In this document: in pieces, positions 44,189-52,712 of the stretch | How the letters are laid out: every line of letters starts with the position of its first letter | Position numbering within the stretch: position 1 is the stretch's first letter | Assembly: GCF_000770795.1 (NCBI RefSeq) | Contig: NZ_JRKJ01000009.1 | Span: forward strand, 1-64,000 | Origin: Lysobacter dokdonensis DS-58 | Lineage (GTDB): Bacteria > Pseudomonadota > Gammaproteobacteria > Xanthomonadales > Xanthomonadaceae | DNA: 64,000 nt | Reading direction: 5' to 3' | Made by a program: the position numbers and the translations under genes | The notes under the pieces: generated by a model | What the model was told of the DNA's origin: nothing | Seen by the model: the letters and a program-made list of their open reading frames with translations, nothing else | Databases searched by the model: none

Positions 44189-45345
44189 GTGTGTCGTCCC
44201 AGGGCAATGAGGCGGGCGATGCGGTAACGGAAATCCTTGGCGTCGAACGGCCGCGGCGAGCGCAGCGCGTCGGCGATGTCGGCGGCGGGCAGGCCGGTGC
44301 GCTTGGCGAGCACTTCGGCCTGGACGTCGCCTTCGAGTGCGGCGGCGACGGCGTCCTTGCGTCGCAACTTCGCGAGGACGTGCGCACGCAATGCCGCATG
44401 CAGCAGGTGCGCTCGGCCGTAGCGATACAGATGGTCGCCGGTGGCCTGCACGTGTTCGAGCAGCGAGCGGCGCGCTTCGGGCGGCGCGGGCAACCGCGGG
44501 CCGAAGCGCTGCATGCGCATCCACAGCCAGGCGGCGACGGCCAGCGCGAGCGCGAGCAACGCCTGCCAGGCGTATTCGGCCATCAGGCGCCACAACGGCG
44601 GCATCTGCGATGCGTAGACCAGGTGGAACGTGCCGCGGCCCCAGTTCGGTTGCAGCAACTGACGCACGAGCGCGGCGTTGTAGTCGCGGCGCAGGCCCGC
44701 GTTGCGCGCCGGATCGAGCGTGGCGACCACGTCGATCGTGCCGGCGCCGTGGCGGAAACGCGCGAAGGCGTAGCCTTCCTTGTCGCCCCACTCGATCGTC
44801 GGCTCGGCGTCCTCGTACAGCGCGAAGCGGTCGTCGCACAGCAGGCCGCGTTCGAAGATGCCTTGCAGCGCTTCCATCGGATCCGCGCCTTCGGGCACGT
44901 CGCGCTTGGCCGTCATCTGCATGCAGACATCGTCGATGAACGCGTGCTTGCCGACGCCGAAGCCTTCGAGCAGTGGAACGTCCGCGTCATCGTCGAGCAG
45001 CGCGACGGGCGGCTGCACCACCAGGTGCCCGCCGCGTGCGACATGCGCGCGCAACGCATCGGATTCGCGGCGCGACAGGCGCGCGGGGTCGGCGAGCATC
45101 AGCACCGTGTCGCCGGCCTGCAGCGGATGCTTGTCGTCGAACAGGTACGGACGCGAATGCACGCGCTGCCTGTCGTTGACCAGCGCGATCTTCAGCGCGT
45201 ACAGCGGGTTGTAGACCGCCTCGCCCTTCGGCGGTAGCGGGATGTCGACGGTCTTGCGCTCGAACGCGTAGACCGCCCACGCGATGAGCAGGCCGATGGC
45301 CGTCGCGGCGACCAGGCCGATCGCGATGCCCTTGCCGCGCGTCAT
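44185..45345 (-). CDS. DUF4350 membrane protein of the MoxR operon
   Basis: The 386-residue protein has an N-terminal transmembrane helix (about residues 8-28) and a periplasmic Rossmann-like DUF4350 domain. That domain includes 'ARLSRRESDALRAHVARGGHLVVQPP' and 'VVATLDPARNAGLRRDYNAALV', resembling GATase/IFT52-like folds without the catalytic Cys. A second helix lies near residue 275 ('ALLALALAVAAWLWMRM'), followed by a C-terminal cytoplasmic helical region. The function is unknown, but the domain almost always accompanies MoxR and DUF58. It overlaps both neighbours by four bases. Confidence 0.85.
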   Translation of the reverse strand: MTRGKGIAIGLVAATAIGLLIAWAVYAFERKTVDIPLPPKGEAVYNPLYALKIALVNDRQRVHSRPYLFDDKHPLQAGDTVLMLADPARLSRRESDALRAHVARGGHLVVQPPVALLDDDADVPLLEGFGVGKHAFIDDVCMQMTAKRDVPEGADPMEALQGIFERGLLCDDRFALYEDAEPTIEWGDKEGYAFARFRHGAGTIDVVATLDPARNAGLRRDYNAALVRQLLQPNWGRGTFHLVYASQMPPLWRLMAEYAWQALLALALAVAAWLWMRMQRFGPRLPAPPEARRSLLEHVQATGDHLYRYGRAHLLHAALRAHVLAKLRRKDAVAAALEGDVQAEVLAKRTGLPAADIADALRSPRPFDAKDFRYRIARLIALGRHT

Positions 45346-46856
45346 GCCGTCCACCCGAATCGCGACGAGGCCAGGCAGAGCAGCGATTCGAATTCCGCCG
45401 CCGCGGGCATGCGGTCGGCGTAGGCGGCGTACTGCCAGGTGCGCACCACGCGCGCGAACGCGTCGCGGTCGTCGGCCGCGCCCAACGCGCGCGAGGCGCG
45501 GAGGCATTCGGCTTCTGTCGCGCCGGGAACGAGCGTCGCACCGGTGCGCGCCACCATCGCCTCCACGCTCGCGCGATACAGCAGCGCCAGCGCGCGACGC
45601 GCGCGTCCTTCGGCCCACAACGCGCGCGCGGCGGCGACGACGTCGTCGGGCAGGTCTTCGGCGTGGTCGATCGGCGCGGTCTCGATCGGCGAGGGTTCGA
45701 CATAGCGGCGCGGCACCGCCGAACGCAGCCACGGCCACCACGACTTGAACGTCGTCACCAGGAGGACGACCAGCAGGCCGACGACGATCCACAGGCCGTA
45801 CTTCACGATCCCGCCGATCAGGGCAACGATGAATTTGGCGACGGGGCCTGCGTCGACATCCGGCGGCTTCTTCAGTTTCAGGTCGCGCGGCACCCACATC
45901 GTGCGGCGCTCGGAGGGATGCAGCAGCGGATCGGTCTTCGTCGCATCGACCGCTTTTTCGAAGCGCGCCGGATCCACGTACGCATCGCCCATGGTCTCGC
46001 GCAGCGTGGGCACGTCGTTCGCGGCCGGTGCGGCCTCCGCCGCGATCGCATCGCGGCCGGGCGACAACACCAGGCCCAGCGCGAGGAACGCGACGAGCAA
46101 CGTGCCGCCGAGGCGTTCGCGCAACCGGCGGAAGGCGAGTTCGACGTCCCACGCTTCCAGCTGCGTGCGGCGGTTGAGATACAACCCGAAGCCCGCGCCG
46201 ACGTAGAACGGCTCGAGTACCGTCGAGGCGATGTAATACAACGCCGAGTACAGGACGTTGACCCAGTGCGTTTGCGCGATGTACGCCTTGCCGAAGCGCT
46301 CGCCCAGCTCCGGCCACGCTTCGATCGGCACGAGCAACAGCGGCACCATGGCGATGGCGCCGAAGATGAAGGCCGCTTCGAAATGCACGAAGACCACGGT
46401 CAGCCACGAGGCGACGCCGCGCGCCGACCCGCCGATGACGTTGCGGCGCTTGTGTTTGTCCTTGCCGCCTTCGAGCAGGTCGACCGGCATGTAGAGCGAG
46501 CGATAGAAGCCCAGCCGGCGCCAGGTCAGGTAGTGCAGCATCCAGCCCCAGCCCCACGTGCGCTGCGCGGCGAGCGTCTCGCGCGCCGGCGGCACGGCGC
46601 CGAACACCGCGCGCGAAAGGACGTACAGCGGCACGCGGTCGAACACCGGCTTGAGCCACCAGTACGCGAGCAGCGCCCACGGCAGCACGCCGAACCACGC
46701 GAACGCCGCGTGGATCGCGAGGAACACCGACAGGGTGACCAGGACGTACGGAATCCAGATCGCACGCGCATGCGTGCGCACCAGCGCGGTGCCGAGTTCG
46801 GCGGCTTCCCACGACGAGCGCGGGCGCAGTTCGACGGAGATCCGGTCAATCCGCAT
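45342..46856 (-). CDS. DUF4129 membrane protein of the MoxR operon
   Basis: The 504-residue multi-pass protein has about five helices in the first 260 residues (for example 'VLVTLSVFLAIHAAFAWFGVLP' and 'LLVAFLALGLVLSPG'). A periplasmic section follows, then a helix near residue 350 ('YGLWIVVGLLVVLLVTTF') and a C-terminal soluble DUF4129 domain ('ALALLYRASVEAMVARTG'). The N-terminal half is a membrane platform common in Xanthomonadaceae versions of this operon. The role is unknown; it is plausibly the membrane scaffold for the MoxR-DUF58 complex. It overlaps the SpoIIM-like gene by 11 bp. Confidence 0.85.
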   Translation of the reverse strand: MRIDRISVELRPRSSWEAAELGTALVRTHARAIWIPYVLVTLSVFLAIHAAFAWFGVLPWALLAYWWLKPVFDRVPLYVLSRAVFGAVPPARETLAAQRTWGWGWMLHYLTWRRLGFYRSLYMPVDLLEGGKDKHKRRNVIGGSARGVASWLTVVFVHFEAAFIFGAIAMVPLLLVPIEAWPELGERFGKAYIAQTHWVNVLYSALYYIASTVLEPFYVGAGFGLYLNRRTQLEAWDVELAFRRLRERLGGTLLVAFLALGLVLSPGRDAIAAEAAPAANDVPTLRETMGDAYVDPARFEKAVDATKTDPLLHPSERRTMWVPRDLKLKKPPDVDAGPVAKFIVALIGGIVKYGLWIVVGLLVVLLVTTFKSWWPWLRSAVPRRYVEPSPIETAPIDHAEDLPDDVVAAARALWAEGRARRALALLYRASVEAMVARTGATLVPGATEAECLRASRALGAADDRDAFARVVRTWQYAAYADRMPAAAEFESLLCLASSRFGWTA

Positions 46857-47844
46857 CGGGCAGGCCCCGGCCGCCGAAGGCGAGCCATGCGAACACCATC
46901 GCCCACAACACGCCGGCGACCGAATACATCAGCGTCGCCGGCAGCGTGGCCATCGACGACCAGAACGCTTCGAGGAACGCGGCGATCACCAACATCAGCG
47001 CCACGCCCATCGCGATGCGGGCACCGCGCTTGCCGCCCTCGACGAGCGCGTCGATGCGGCGCCGGCGCCCGGGCGCGATGACGTCGAGCCCGAGCCGCAG
47101 GCCCGCGCCGCCGGCGATCACGATGGCGGTGAGTTCGAAACTGCCGTGGCCCACGACGAAGCGCCACAGGTACGGGCCGAGGCCGACGTTCTGCAGGTGC
47201 CCGGCGATCGCGCCGAAGAACACGCCGTTGAACACCTCCATGAAGAGGCTGCCGACGCCGGCGAACAGGCCGATCGCGAACGTGCGCAGCCCGATGGAGA
47301 CGTTGTTGAGGATGTAGAACCCGAACATGCCGATGTCAGTGCCCGATTCGCGCCCGATCTTGCCGGTGGCTTCGGCGGACGAATACATCGTTTCGACTTC
47401 GGCGAGCTGGTGCTGGCCGACCACGCTCGCGGCCAGTTCGGGATGCAGGCGCACGAGCACGAACATGCCCACCAGCGGCACCGCGAAACTCAGCAGGGCG
47501 ACGAGCATGCAGCCCCATTCGGCGCGCACCAGGCGCGGGAATTCGGCCAGGAAGAAACGCGGGATCCGCGACCACTGCGGTGGCGGCGCGCGATACAGCG
47601 CCGTGTGCCCGCGCTGCATCAATTGCTGCAGGCGATCGACCACCGTCGGGCTGTAGTTGCGCCGGCGCGCGAGGCCGAGCTGCTGGCACAAACGGCGATA
47701 CGCATGCGGTGCGTCTTCGTCGGGCAAGCCTTTCCACGTGCGGTCGCCGCGCGCCCTGCGCGGGCTGTCCGCACGCGCATCGAGCCAGGCTTCGAAGACC
47801 ACCCATTCCGCGCCGTGGCGCGCGACGAACTGCTCCTGCCTCAT
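46846..47844 (-). CDS. SpoIIM-like (DUF95) membrane protein
   Basis: The 332-residue protein has a soluble, basic N-terminal third and five or six membrane helices of the stage II sporulation M fold. Examples are 'GCMLVALLSFAVPLVGMFVLV' and 'FAIGLFAGVGSLFMEVFNGVFFGAIAGHL' with its glycine-rich re-entrant segment. Non-spore-formers carry this domain beside RDD and MoxR genes, so a sporulation role is excluded here. A transport or assembly function in the envelope is likely. Start ATG 47844 overlaps the RDD gene upstream by four bases. Confidence 0.87.
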   Translation of the reverse strand: MRQEQFVARHGAEWVVFEAWLDARADSPRRARGDRTWKGLPDEDAPHAYRRLCQQLGLARRRNYSPTVVDRLQQLMQRGHTALYRAPPPQWSRIPRFFLAEFPRLVRAEWGCMLVALLSFAVPLVGMFVLVRLHPELAASVVGQHQLAEVETMYSSAEATGKIGRESGTDIGMFGFYILNNVSIGLRTFAIGLFAGVGSLFMEVFNGVFFGAIAGHLQNVGLGPYLWRFVVGHGSFELTAIVIAGGAGLRLGLDVIAPGRRRRIDALVEGGKRGARIAMGVALMLVIAAFLEAFWSSMATLPATLMYSVAGVLWAMVFAWLAFGGRGLPDAD

Positions 47845-48521
47845 CGACGCCCCAGCAACCAGTTCGCGATGCCGGCCAGGCGACGCACGCCGAGATCGCC
47901 GCGCGCGCCGGTGGCGACGTCCGCGATGTCGGCGAGTTCGCGCTGGCGTTCGGGCGTCAGGCGCGGCGCGCGTTCGGCGAAGGCGATGACGGCGGTCTGT
48001 TCGGCCGGACGCAGCGGCACCGCCGGCACGTGCGCTTCCACCGGCACGAGTTCGGGACGCGCGCGCTGGGTGTCGACATGCACGACGACGGTGCGCGCGA
48101 CCATGTCGCCCAGGCGACGGCCGTGCGGATCGGTGAGGCTGGACACGAGCCCCACCGTGTACGCGAACGGCAGCATGTCCACCGTCCGCAACAGATTGCG
48201 CACGACGGCCGCGAGCCAGCCGACGGGCGCGCCGTCGGCGGAGACCACGCGCAGGTCCATCACGCGCTTGCCCGGCGTCTGACCGTTGAAGGCGCCTTCG
48301 CACACGATCGGATAGGCCCACATCAGGCCGAACACCACGATCGCGTACAGGCCGGAGCCGGCCTGCTGCAATGCGACCAGCACGGTGCCGGCCGCGATCG
48401 CGATGCCGCACCGGATCACGAGGTCCAGCGCCCAGGCCAGCGCGCGCGGCACGGGTCCTGCGGTGGGCAGGCGCAATGCCACGCCTTCGGGCGTGTGGAC
48501 TTCGCGGACGGTGTCGAGCAT
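47841..48521 (-). CDS. RDD family membrane protein (first of two)
   Basis: The 226-residue protein has the RDD domain with three helices. The first is 'PRALAWALDLVIRCGIAIAAG', with the Arg and Asp that name the family. 'VVFGLMWAYPIVCEGAFNGQTPGKRVMDLRVV' and 'VRNLLRTVDMLPFAYTVGLV' follow. The C-terminal 70 residues are soluble and charged ('ERAPRLTPERQRELADIADV'). RDD proteins are membrane proteins, some implicated in ion exchange. It is the second gene of the MoxR operon, 23 bp after another RDD gene. Confidence 0.86.
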   Translation of the reverse strand: MLDTVREVHTPEGVALRLPTAGPVPRALAWALDLVIRCGIAIAAGTVLVALQQAGSGLYAIVVFGLMWAYPIVCEGAFNGQTPGKRVMDLRVVSADGAPVGWLAAVVRNLLRTVDMLPFAYTVGLVSSLTDPHGRRLGDMVARTVVVHVDTQRARPELVPVEAHVPAVPLRPAEQTAVIAFAERAPRLTPERQRELADIADVATGARGDLGVRRLAGIANWLLGRR

Positions 48522-48544
48522 CGCGTCGGACTGCGACGCGGCGA

Positions 48545-49060
48545 TCAGACGTCGACGACGATCGTGTCGGCGATCTTGTCGTGCAGCGTGCGGCGGTCGT
48601 CGGCAAAGATGAAGAGCGGATCGGCGAGGCTGAACAACGGGCCGACCAGCGGGATCGCACCGATGAGGCCCGGGACGAACTGGCGCAGCGCGATGATGCG
48701 GCCCAGGCCCGCGCGCGTGCCGTCGGTGCGCACGATGCGGATGCCCAGCCAGCGCTTGCCGATCGTCTGGCCGTACTTGTACAGCAGCATGATGTTGACG
48801 ACGAACAGGGCGAGCACGCCGATGCCGCCGATCGAGAAGCCGACGATCATGCCCGTGTCCTTGCCGACCGAGTCGGACACCAGCGAGGCCGGAATCATGA
48901 CCACGATCACCAGGACGGCGACGAGCAGCGCGTCGAGCAGGATCGCGCCCAGGCGCTTGCCGCGCGAGGCGAGCACCATGTCGTTGACGGTGTTGTTGTC
49001 GTATTGCTGGATGTGCGCGCTCGGCGCGGCGTACGGATTGACGCCGTTGGTGTCTTGCAT
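48545..49060 (-). CDS. RDD family membrane protein (second, operon-leading)
   Basis: The 171-residue protein has a 30-residue soluble N-tail ('NPYAAPSAHIQQYDNN', the YAAP motif common before RDD domains) and three or four helices. Examples are 'RLGAILLDALLVAVLVIVVMI' and 'IGVLALFVVNIMLLYKYGQTIGKRWLGI'. It is the first gene of the operon that runs down to the DUF58 gene. AAGGGG before the ATG is a G-rich ribosome binding site. Its divergence from the next RDD gene (different tail, low visible similarity) argues against a recent duplication. Confidence 0.86.
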   Translation of the reverse strand: MQDTNGVNPYAAPSAHIQQYDNNTVNDMVLASRGKRLGAILLDALLVAVLVIVVMIPASLVSDSVGKDTGMIVGFSIGGIGVLALFVVNIMLLYKYGQTIGKRWLGIRIVRTDGTRAGLGRIIALRQFVPGLIGAIPLVGPLFSLADPLFIFADDRRTLHDKIADTIVVDV

Positions 49061-49132
49061 GCGTTTTCCCCTTCGTGCGATGTGGCCAATTTCCCCGCCG
49101 CTACTTTGGACTGGCGCGGCGCGCGCCGCAAC

Positions 49133-49672
49133 TCAGGGGACTTGCGCGAGGTACTGGTCCTTCAGGCGCACGTAGTGGCCGGCGGAGTAGTAAAGCGCCT
49201 CGATTTCCGCATCCGACAGCATCCGCACGCGTTTTGCGGGGTTGCCGAGCCACAACTCGCCGCTGCCCACGACCTTGCCCGGTGCAATGAGCGCACCGGC
49301 GCCGACGAAGCCATGCTTCTCGATGACCGCGCCGTCGAGCACGATCGCCCCCATGCCGATCAGCACCGCGTCCTCGATGCGGCACGCGTGCACGATCGCC
49401 TTGTGACCGATGGTCACGTCGCTCCCGATAACGGTCGCGAAGCCACCGAGCTTCGCGTGCGGGCCATCGTGGCTCACGTGCACGACGGTGCCGTCCTGCA
49501 GGTTGGTGCGCGCACCGATGCGGATGAAGTTGACGTCGCCGCGCACGACGGTGCCGGGCCAGAGCGACGCGTCGTCGCCCAGCACGACATCGCCGATGAC
49601 GGAGGCTGCAGGGTCGACGTACACGCGCTCGCCCAGGACGGGCAGGTGGCCGGAATAAGGACGGATAGACAT
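49133..49672 (-). CDS. Gamma-class carbonic anhydrase-like protein (YrdA type)
   Basis: The 179-residue left-handed beta-helix hexapeptide-repeat protein contains repeated 'IGDVVLGDDASLWPGTVVRGD' rungs. The zinc-ligand histidines are in 'HVSHDGPHAK' and 'IGHKAIVHACR', spaced as in gamma carbonic anhydrases. It is the YrdA/PaaY type, which lacks the long acidic loop of archaeal Cam, so CO2 hydration activity is uncertain. ATG 49672 is chosen because TACAAT lies exactly six bases upstream; the in-frame start nine codons earlier would sit upstream of that box. It is divergent from the aldehyde dehydrogenase gene. Confidence 0.9.
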   Translation of the reverse strand: MSIRPYSGHLPVLGERVYVDPAASVIGDVVLGDDASLWPGTVVRGDVNFIRIGARTNLQDGTVVHVSHDGPHAKLGGFATVIGSDVTIGHKAIVHACRIEDAVLIGMGAIVLDGAVIEKHGFVGAGALIAPGKVVGSGELWLGNPAKRVRMLSDAEIEALYYSAGHYVRLKDQYLAQVP

Positions 49673-49710
49673 GCCGGCATTGTAAGGACTGCTGCGCATA
49701 CACTGCCCCC
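49673..49710. promoter_or_regulatory. Back-to-back leaderless promoters
   Basis: Minus strand: TACAAT (49684-49679), six bases, ATG 49672. Plus strand: TACACT (49699-49704), six bases, ATG 49711. Both genes would be transcribed from their start codons, and the whole intergenic space is 38 bp. Confidence 0.65.
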
Positions 49711-51138
49711 ATGAACGAGATGAATGCCGCGCCGCAGGCCTCCGCGGAGCTCGGGTCGGTGCTGGAACGGCTCCGCGACGCCTGGCGTGCGAACAAGCCG
49801 ACCCTCGCGCAACGCCGCGACGACCTGGGCCGCTTGCGCCACGCGCTCTCGCGCCGGCTGGACGCGATGGACGCGGCGATCCGCGCCGACTTCGGCCACC
49901 GCTCGCCCCACGAAAACCTCATTTCCGAGGCGATGGTGACCCTCGCCGAGATCGACCTGGCGCGCGCGAAGCTGCGCCGCTGGGCGAAGCCGCGGCGCGT
50001 GGGCGTGGGCTGGAAGTTCTGGCCGGCGCGCGCGGAATTGCGGCCGGTCCCCGTCGGCGTGGTCGGCATCATCAGCCCGTGGAACTACCCGGTGAACCTG
50101 GCGCTGGTGCCGCTGGTGTCGGCGATCGCGGCGGGCAACCACGTGTACCTCAAGCCATCGGAACACACGCCGCGCACCAGCGAATTCCTGCGCGAATTGC
50201 TCGCGGAGGTCTTCCCGGAAGATCGCGTCGCCGTCGCGATCGGCGGCGCGGACGTCGGCGCTGCGTTCTCCGCGTTGCCGTTCGACCATCTGCTGTTCAC
50301 CGGTTCGACCGCGGTCGGCCGCAAGGTGATGGCCGCGGCGGCGCCGAACCTCACGCCGGTGACGCTGGAACTCGGCGGCAAGGCGCCGGCGGTGGTCGCG
50401 CCGGATTTCCCGTTGGCACTGGCGGCCGCGCGTATCGCGAGCGGCAAGTGGTTCAACGCCGGGCAAACGTGCATCGGCGTGGATTACGCGTTGGTGGATG
50501 CGGCGCGGCGCGATGGCTTCGTCGAGGCGTTGCGCACGCAGGTCGTCGCGCGGTTCGGCGATCTGTCGGATGCCTCGCACTACACGCGCATCATCAATGC
50601 ATCGCAGTTCGACCGGTTGCAGGGCTTGCTGGCCGATGCGCGCGCGCGGGGCGCGACGGTGCTGCCGCTGGTGGATGTCGCCGCGGATCGCAGTCACGCG
50701 CAACGCCTGCTGCCGCCGACGCTGGTGCTCGACGCGCCCGACGACAGCGACCTGATGCGCCACGAGATCTTCGGTCCGATCCTGCCGGTGAAGACCTACG
50801 CCCGCCTGGACGATGCGTTGTCGTACATCGGAACGCACGATCGGCCGCTCGCCCTCTATCCGTTCTCCAACGATCGCACGACGGTCGAGCGCATCGTCGA
50901 TGCGACGCTGGCGGGCGGCGTCGCCGTCAACGACACGCTGATGCATTTCGCCGTCGACGCACTGCCCTTCGGCGGCATCGGCCCGAGCGGGATGGGCGCC
51001 ATCCACGGGCGCGCGGGGTTCGAGACCTTCAGCAAGTTGCTGCCGATCTTCCGGCAATCGCGCTGGGCGGCGACCGATCTGCTGCGGCCGCCGTACGCGG
51101 GTTTCGTCGATCGGCTGGTGCGCTTCCTCGCGCGTTAG
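49711..51138 (+). CDS. Aldehyde dehydrogenase, coniferyl aldehyde type
   Basis: The 475-residue NAD(P)-dependent enzyme oxidises an aldehyde to the acid. The catalytic Cys is in 'WFNAGQTCIG', the general base Glu in 'TLELGGKAP', and the cofactor motif is 'LLFTGSTAVGRKVM'. 'GIISPWNYPVNLALVPLVSAI' is the usual N-terminal block. The subfamily (no long N-tail, 'FGHRSPHENLISE') matches coniferyl aldehyde dehydrogenases, which accept aromatic and medium-chain aldehydes; the true substrate is not readable from sequence. The start is supported by a -10 box six bases upstream. The gene converges on the cysteine synthase gene with a 12 bp gap. Confidence 0.88.
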   Translation: MNEMNAAPQASAELGSVLERLRDAWRANKPTLAQRRDDLGRLRHALSRRLDAMDAAIRADFGHRSPHENLISEAMVTLAEIDLARAKLRRWAKPRRVGVGWKFWPARAELRPVPVGVVGIISPWNYPVNLALVPLVSAIAAGNHVYLKPSEHTPRTSEFLRELLAEVFPEDRVAVAIGGADVGAAFSALPFDHLLFTGSTAVGRKVMAAAAPNLTPVTLELGGKAPAVVAPDFPLALAAARIASGKWFNAGQTCIGVDYALVDAARRDGFVEALRTQVVARFGDLSDASHYTRIINASQFDRLQGLLADARARGATVLPLVDVAADRSHAQRLLPPTLVLDAPDDSDLMRHEIFGPILPVKTYARLDDALSYIGTHDRPLALYPFSNDRTTVERIVDATLAGGVAVNDTLMHFAVDALPFGGIGPSGMGAIHGRAGFETFSKLLPIFRQSRWAATDLLRPPYAGFVDRLVRFLAR

Positions 51139-51150
51139 GCGCGCGTCGCA

Positions 51151-52647
51151 TCAGGCCGGTTCGCGCGGGTGCACCCAGTTCGGGAGCAGCGTGTAGGGAT
51201 CGAGCGCGATGCCCTTGTCGTAACGCACGCCCGCCGCATCCAGGCGCCGCTGCATCTCGCCGCTGCGCATCGCGTCGAACAACTCCGTGCAGCCGCCGAT
51301 GCGTTGCCCGCCGATGAAGATCTGCGGGATCGTCGGCGCATGGTGCGCGCGCAGCACGGCGCGGATCTTCACGCCGAGGTCGCCCTTCTGGAATTCGACG
51401 GAATCCAGGTCGACGCTTTCGTATTCGATGCCCAGGCGCGCGAGCAGCTTGCGCACGGCCCAGCAGAACTCGCACCACTCCAGCGCGAACAACACCACGG
51501 GCTTGCCGCCGATCACCTGGGCGACGAACGCCTCTGCGCGCGCGTCCAGTGCTTCGGTCGCAGGGGCTGGCGTGACGGGCACCGCGCACGCCGCCGCCTT
51601 GGGCGGATCGAATCGGCAACCCGGCGTCGAACGCGAAATCGCGATCTCGTCGTCGTCCATCGTTTCGCGGATGTGTTCGAACAACGGCGTCGACATGTAA
51701 CGCTCGCCGGTGTCGGGCAGCATGCAGACGATGTTGGTGCCCGGCGCGCTGCGTTGCGCGACCTGCAGCGCGGCGGCGAGCGTCGCGCCGCTCGACGGGC
51801 CGGCGAGGATGCCTTCGCGGGTCGCGAGTTCGCGCGCCAGGCGCAACGCGTCGGCGCCGGCGATCGGCACGATTTCGTCGATCAGTTGTTCGTCGCGCGC
51901 AGTCTGCGTCAGGCGCGGGATGAAGTCCGGCGTCCATCCCTGGATCAGGTGCGGCTGGAAATGCGGATGGCTGCGGCTGGGGCGGCCGTCGGCCTCGCGC
52001 GCTTGCGGAATGCCGCTGGCGAGGATCGGCGCGTTGTCCGGTTCGGCGACGACGATGCGGATGCGCGGGTCGGTGGCCTTCAGCACGCGGCCCACGCCGA
52101 GCAGCGTGCCGCCCGTGCCGGTGCCGGTGACGAAGCATTGCAACGTGCCGTCCGGGAAATCGGCGAGGATCTCGCGCGCCGTCGTGCGCATGTGCACTTC
52201 GGCGTTCGCCGGATTCTCGAACTGGCGGCATAGATACCAGCCGTGCGCCTGCGCGAGTTCGACCGCCTTGGCCAACATCCCCGAGCCTTTTTCCGCAGCC
52301 GGCGTCAGTACGACCTTCGCGCCGAGGAAGCGCAGCAATTTCCGACGCTCGATGCTGAAGTTCTCCGCCATCACGACGACCAGCGGATACCCCTTGCGCG
52401 CGCACACCATCGCCAGGCCGATACCGGTGTTGCCGCTGGTGGCCTCGACCACGGTCTGTCCCGGTTGCAGCGTCCCGTCGCGCTCGGCGGCCTCGATCAC
52501 CGCGCGGGCCATGCGGTCCTTGACCGAGCCCAGCGGATTGAAGGATTCGAGCTTGGCGAACACGTTCACGCCGGGCGGCGCGAGCGTGCCCAGGCGGACG
52601 AGGGGCGTGTTCCCGATCGTGTCGAGTATCGTGTCGTACTTCGCCAT
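51151..52647 (-). CDS. Cysteine synthase fused to a C-terminal glutaredoxin
   Basis: The 498-residue protein joins two enzymes. Residues 1 to about 320 are a PLP-dependent O-acetylserine sulfhydrylase: the PLP lysine lies in 'LGSVKDRMARAV', substrate loop 'TSGNTGIGLA' and phosphate-binding 'VTGTGTGGTLLG'. After a linker, residues from about 395 form a glutaredoxin with redox site C-E-F-C ('ALEWCEFCWAVRKLL') and cis-Pro region 'TIPQIFIGGQRIGG'. It makes cysteine from O-acetylserine and sulfide, with an attached thiol-disulfide module that may sense or protect. The cysteine synthase part is CysK-like; a CysM- or CBS-like substrate preference is not excluded. Confidence 0.9.
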   Translation of the reverse strand: MAKYDTILDTIGNTPLVRLGTLAPPGVNVFAKLESFNPLGSVKDRMARAVIEAAERDGTLQPGQTVVEATSGNTGIGLAMVCARKGYPLVVVMAENFSIERRKLLRFLGAKVVLTPAAEKGSGMLAKAVELAQAHGWYLCRQFENPANAEVHMRTTAREILADFPDGTLQCFVTGTGTGGTLLGVGRVLKATDPRIRIVVAEPDNAPILASGIPQAREADGRPSRSHPHFQPHLIQGWTPDFIPRLTQTARDEQLIDEIVPIAGADALRLARELATREGILAGPSSGATLAAALQVAQRSAPGTNIVCMLPDTGERYMSTPLFEHIRETMDDDEIAISRSTPGCRFDPPKAAACAVPVTPAPATEALDARAEAFVAQVIGGKPVVLFALEWCEFCWAVRKLLARLGIEYESVDLDSVEFQKGDLGVKIRAVLRAHHAPTIPQIFIGGQRIGGCTELFDAMRSGEMQRRLDAAGVRYDKGIALDPYTLLPNWVHPREPA

Positions 52648-52665
52648 GCGGCCTCCACGCTGGTC

Positions 52666-52679
52666 CCTGCACAGGGAAC
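52666..52679. promoter_or_regulatory. Inverted repeat between the cysteine synthase fusion and xth
   Basis: TCCCTG-CA-CAGGGA at 52666-52679 is a perfect six-base inverted repeat with a two-base spacer in the 65 bp between two divergent genes. It could be an operator; no regulator gene lies nearby. Confidence 0.35.
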
Positions 52680-52712
52680 AACGGAAGCCCGCGCGCCAAC
52701 GGGACCGACTGC

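Noticed and set aside
46846-47844. A sporulation gene, from the SpoIIM similarity
   Set aside because: The domain is common in non-spore-formers beside MoxR/RDD genes, and nothing else in the window suggests sporulation.
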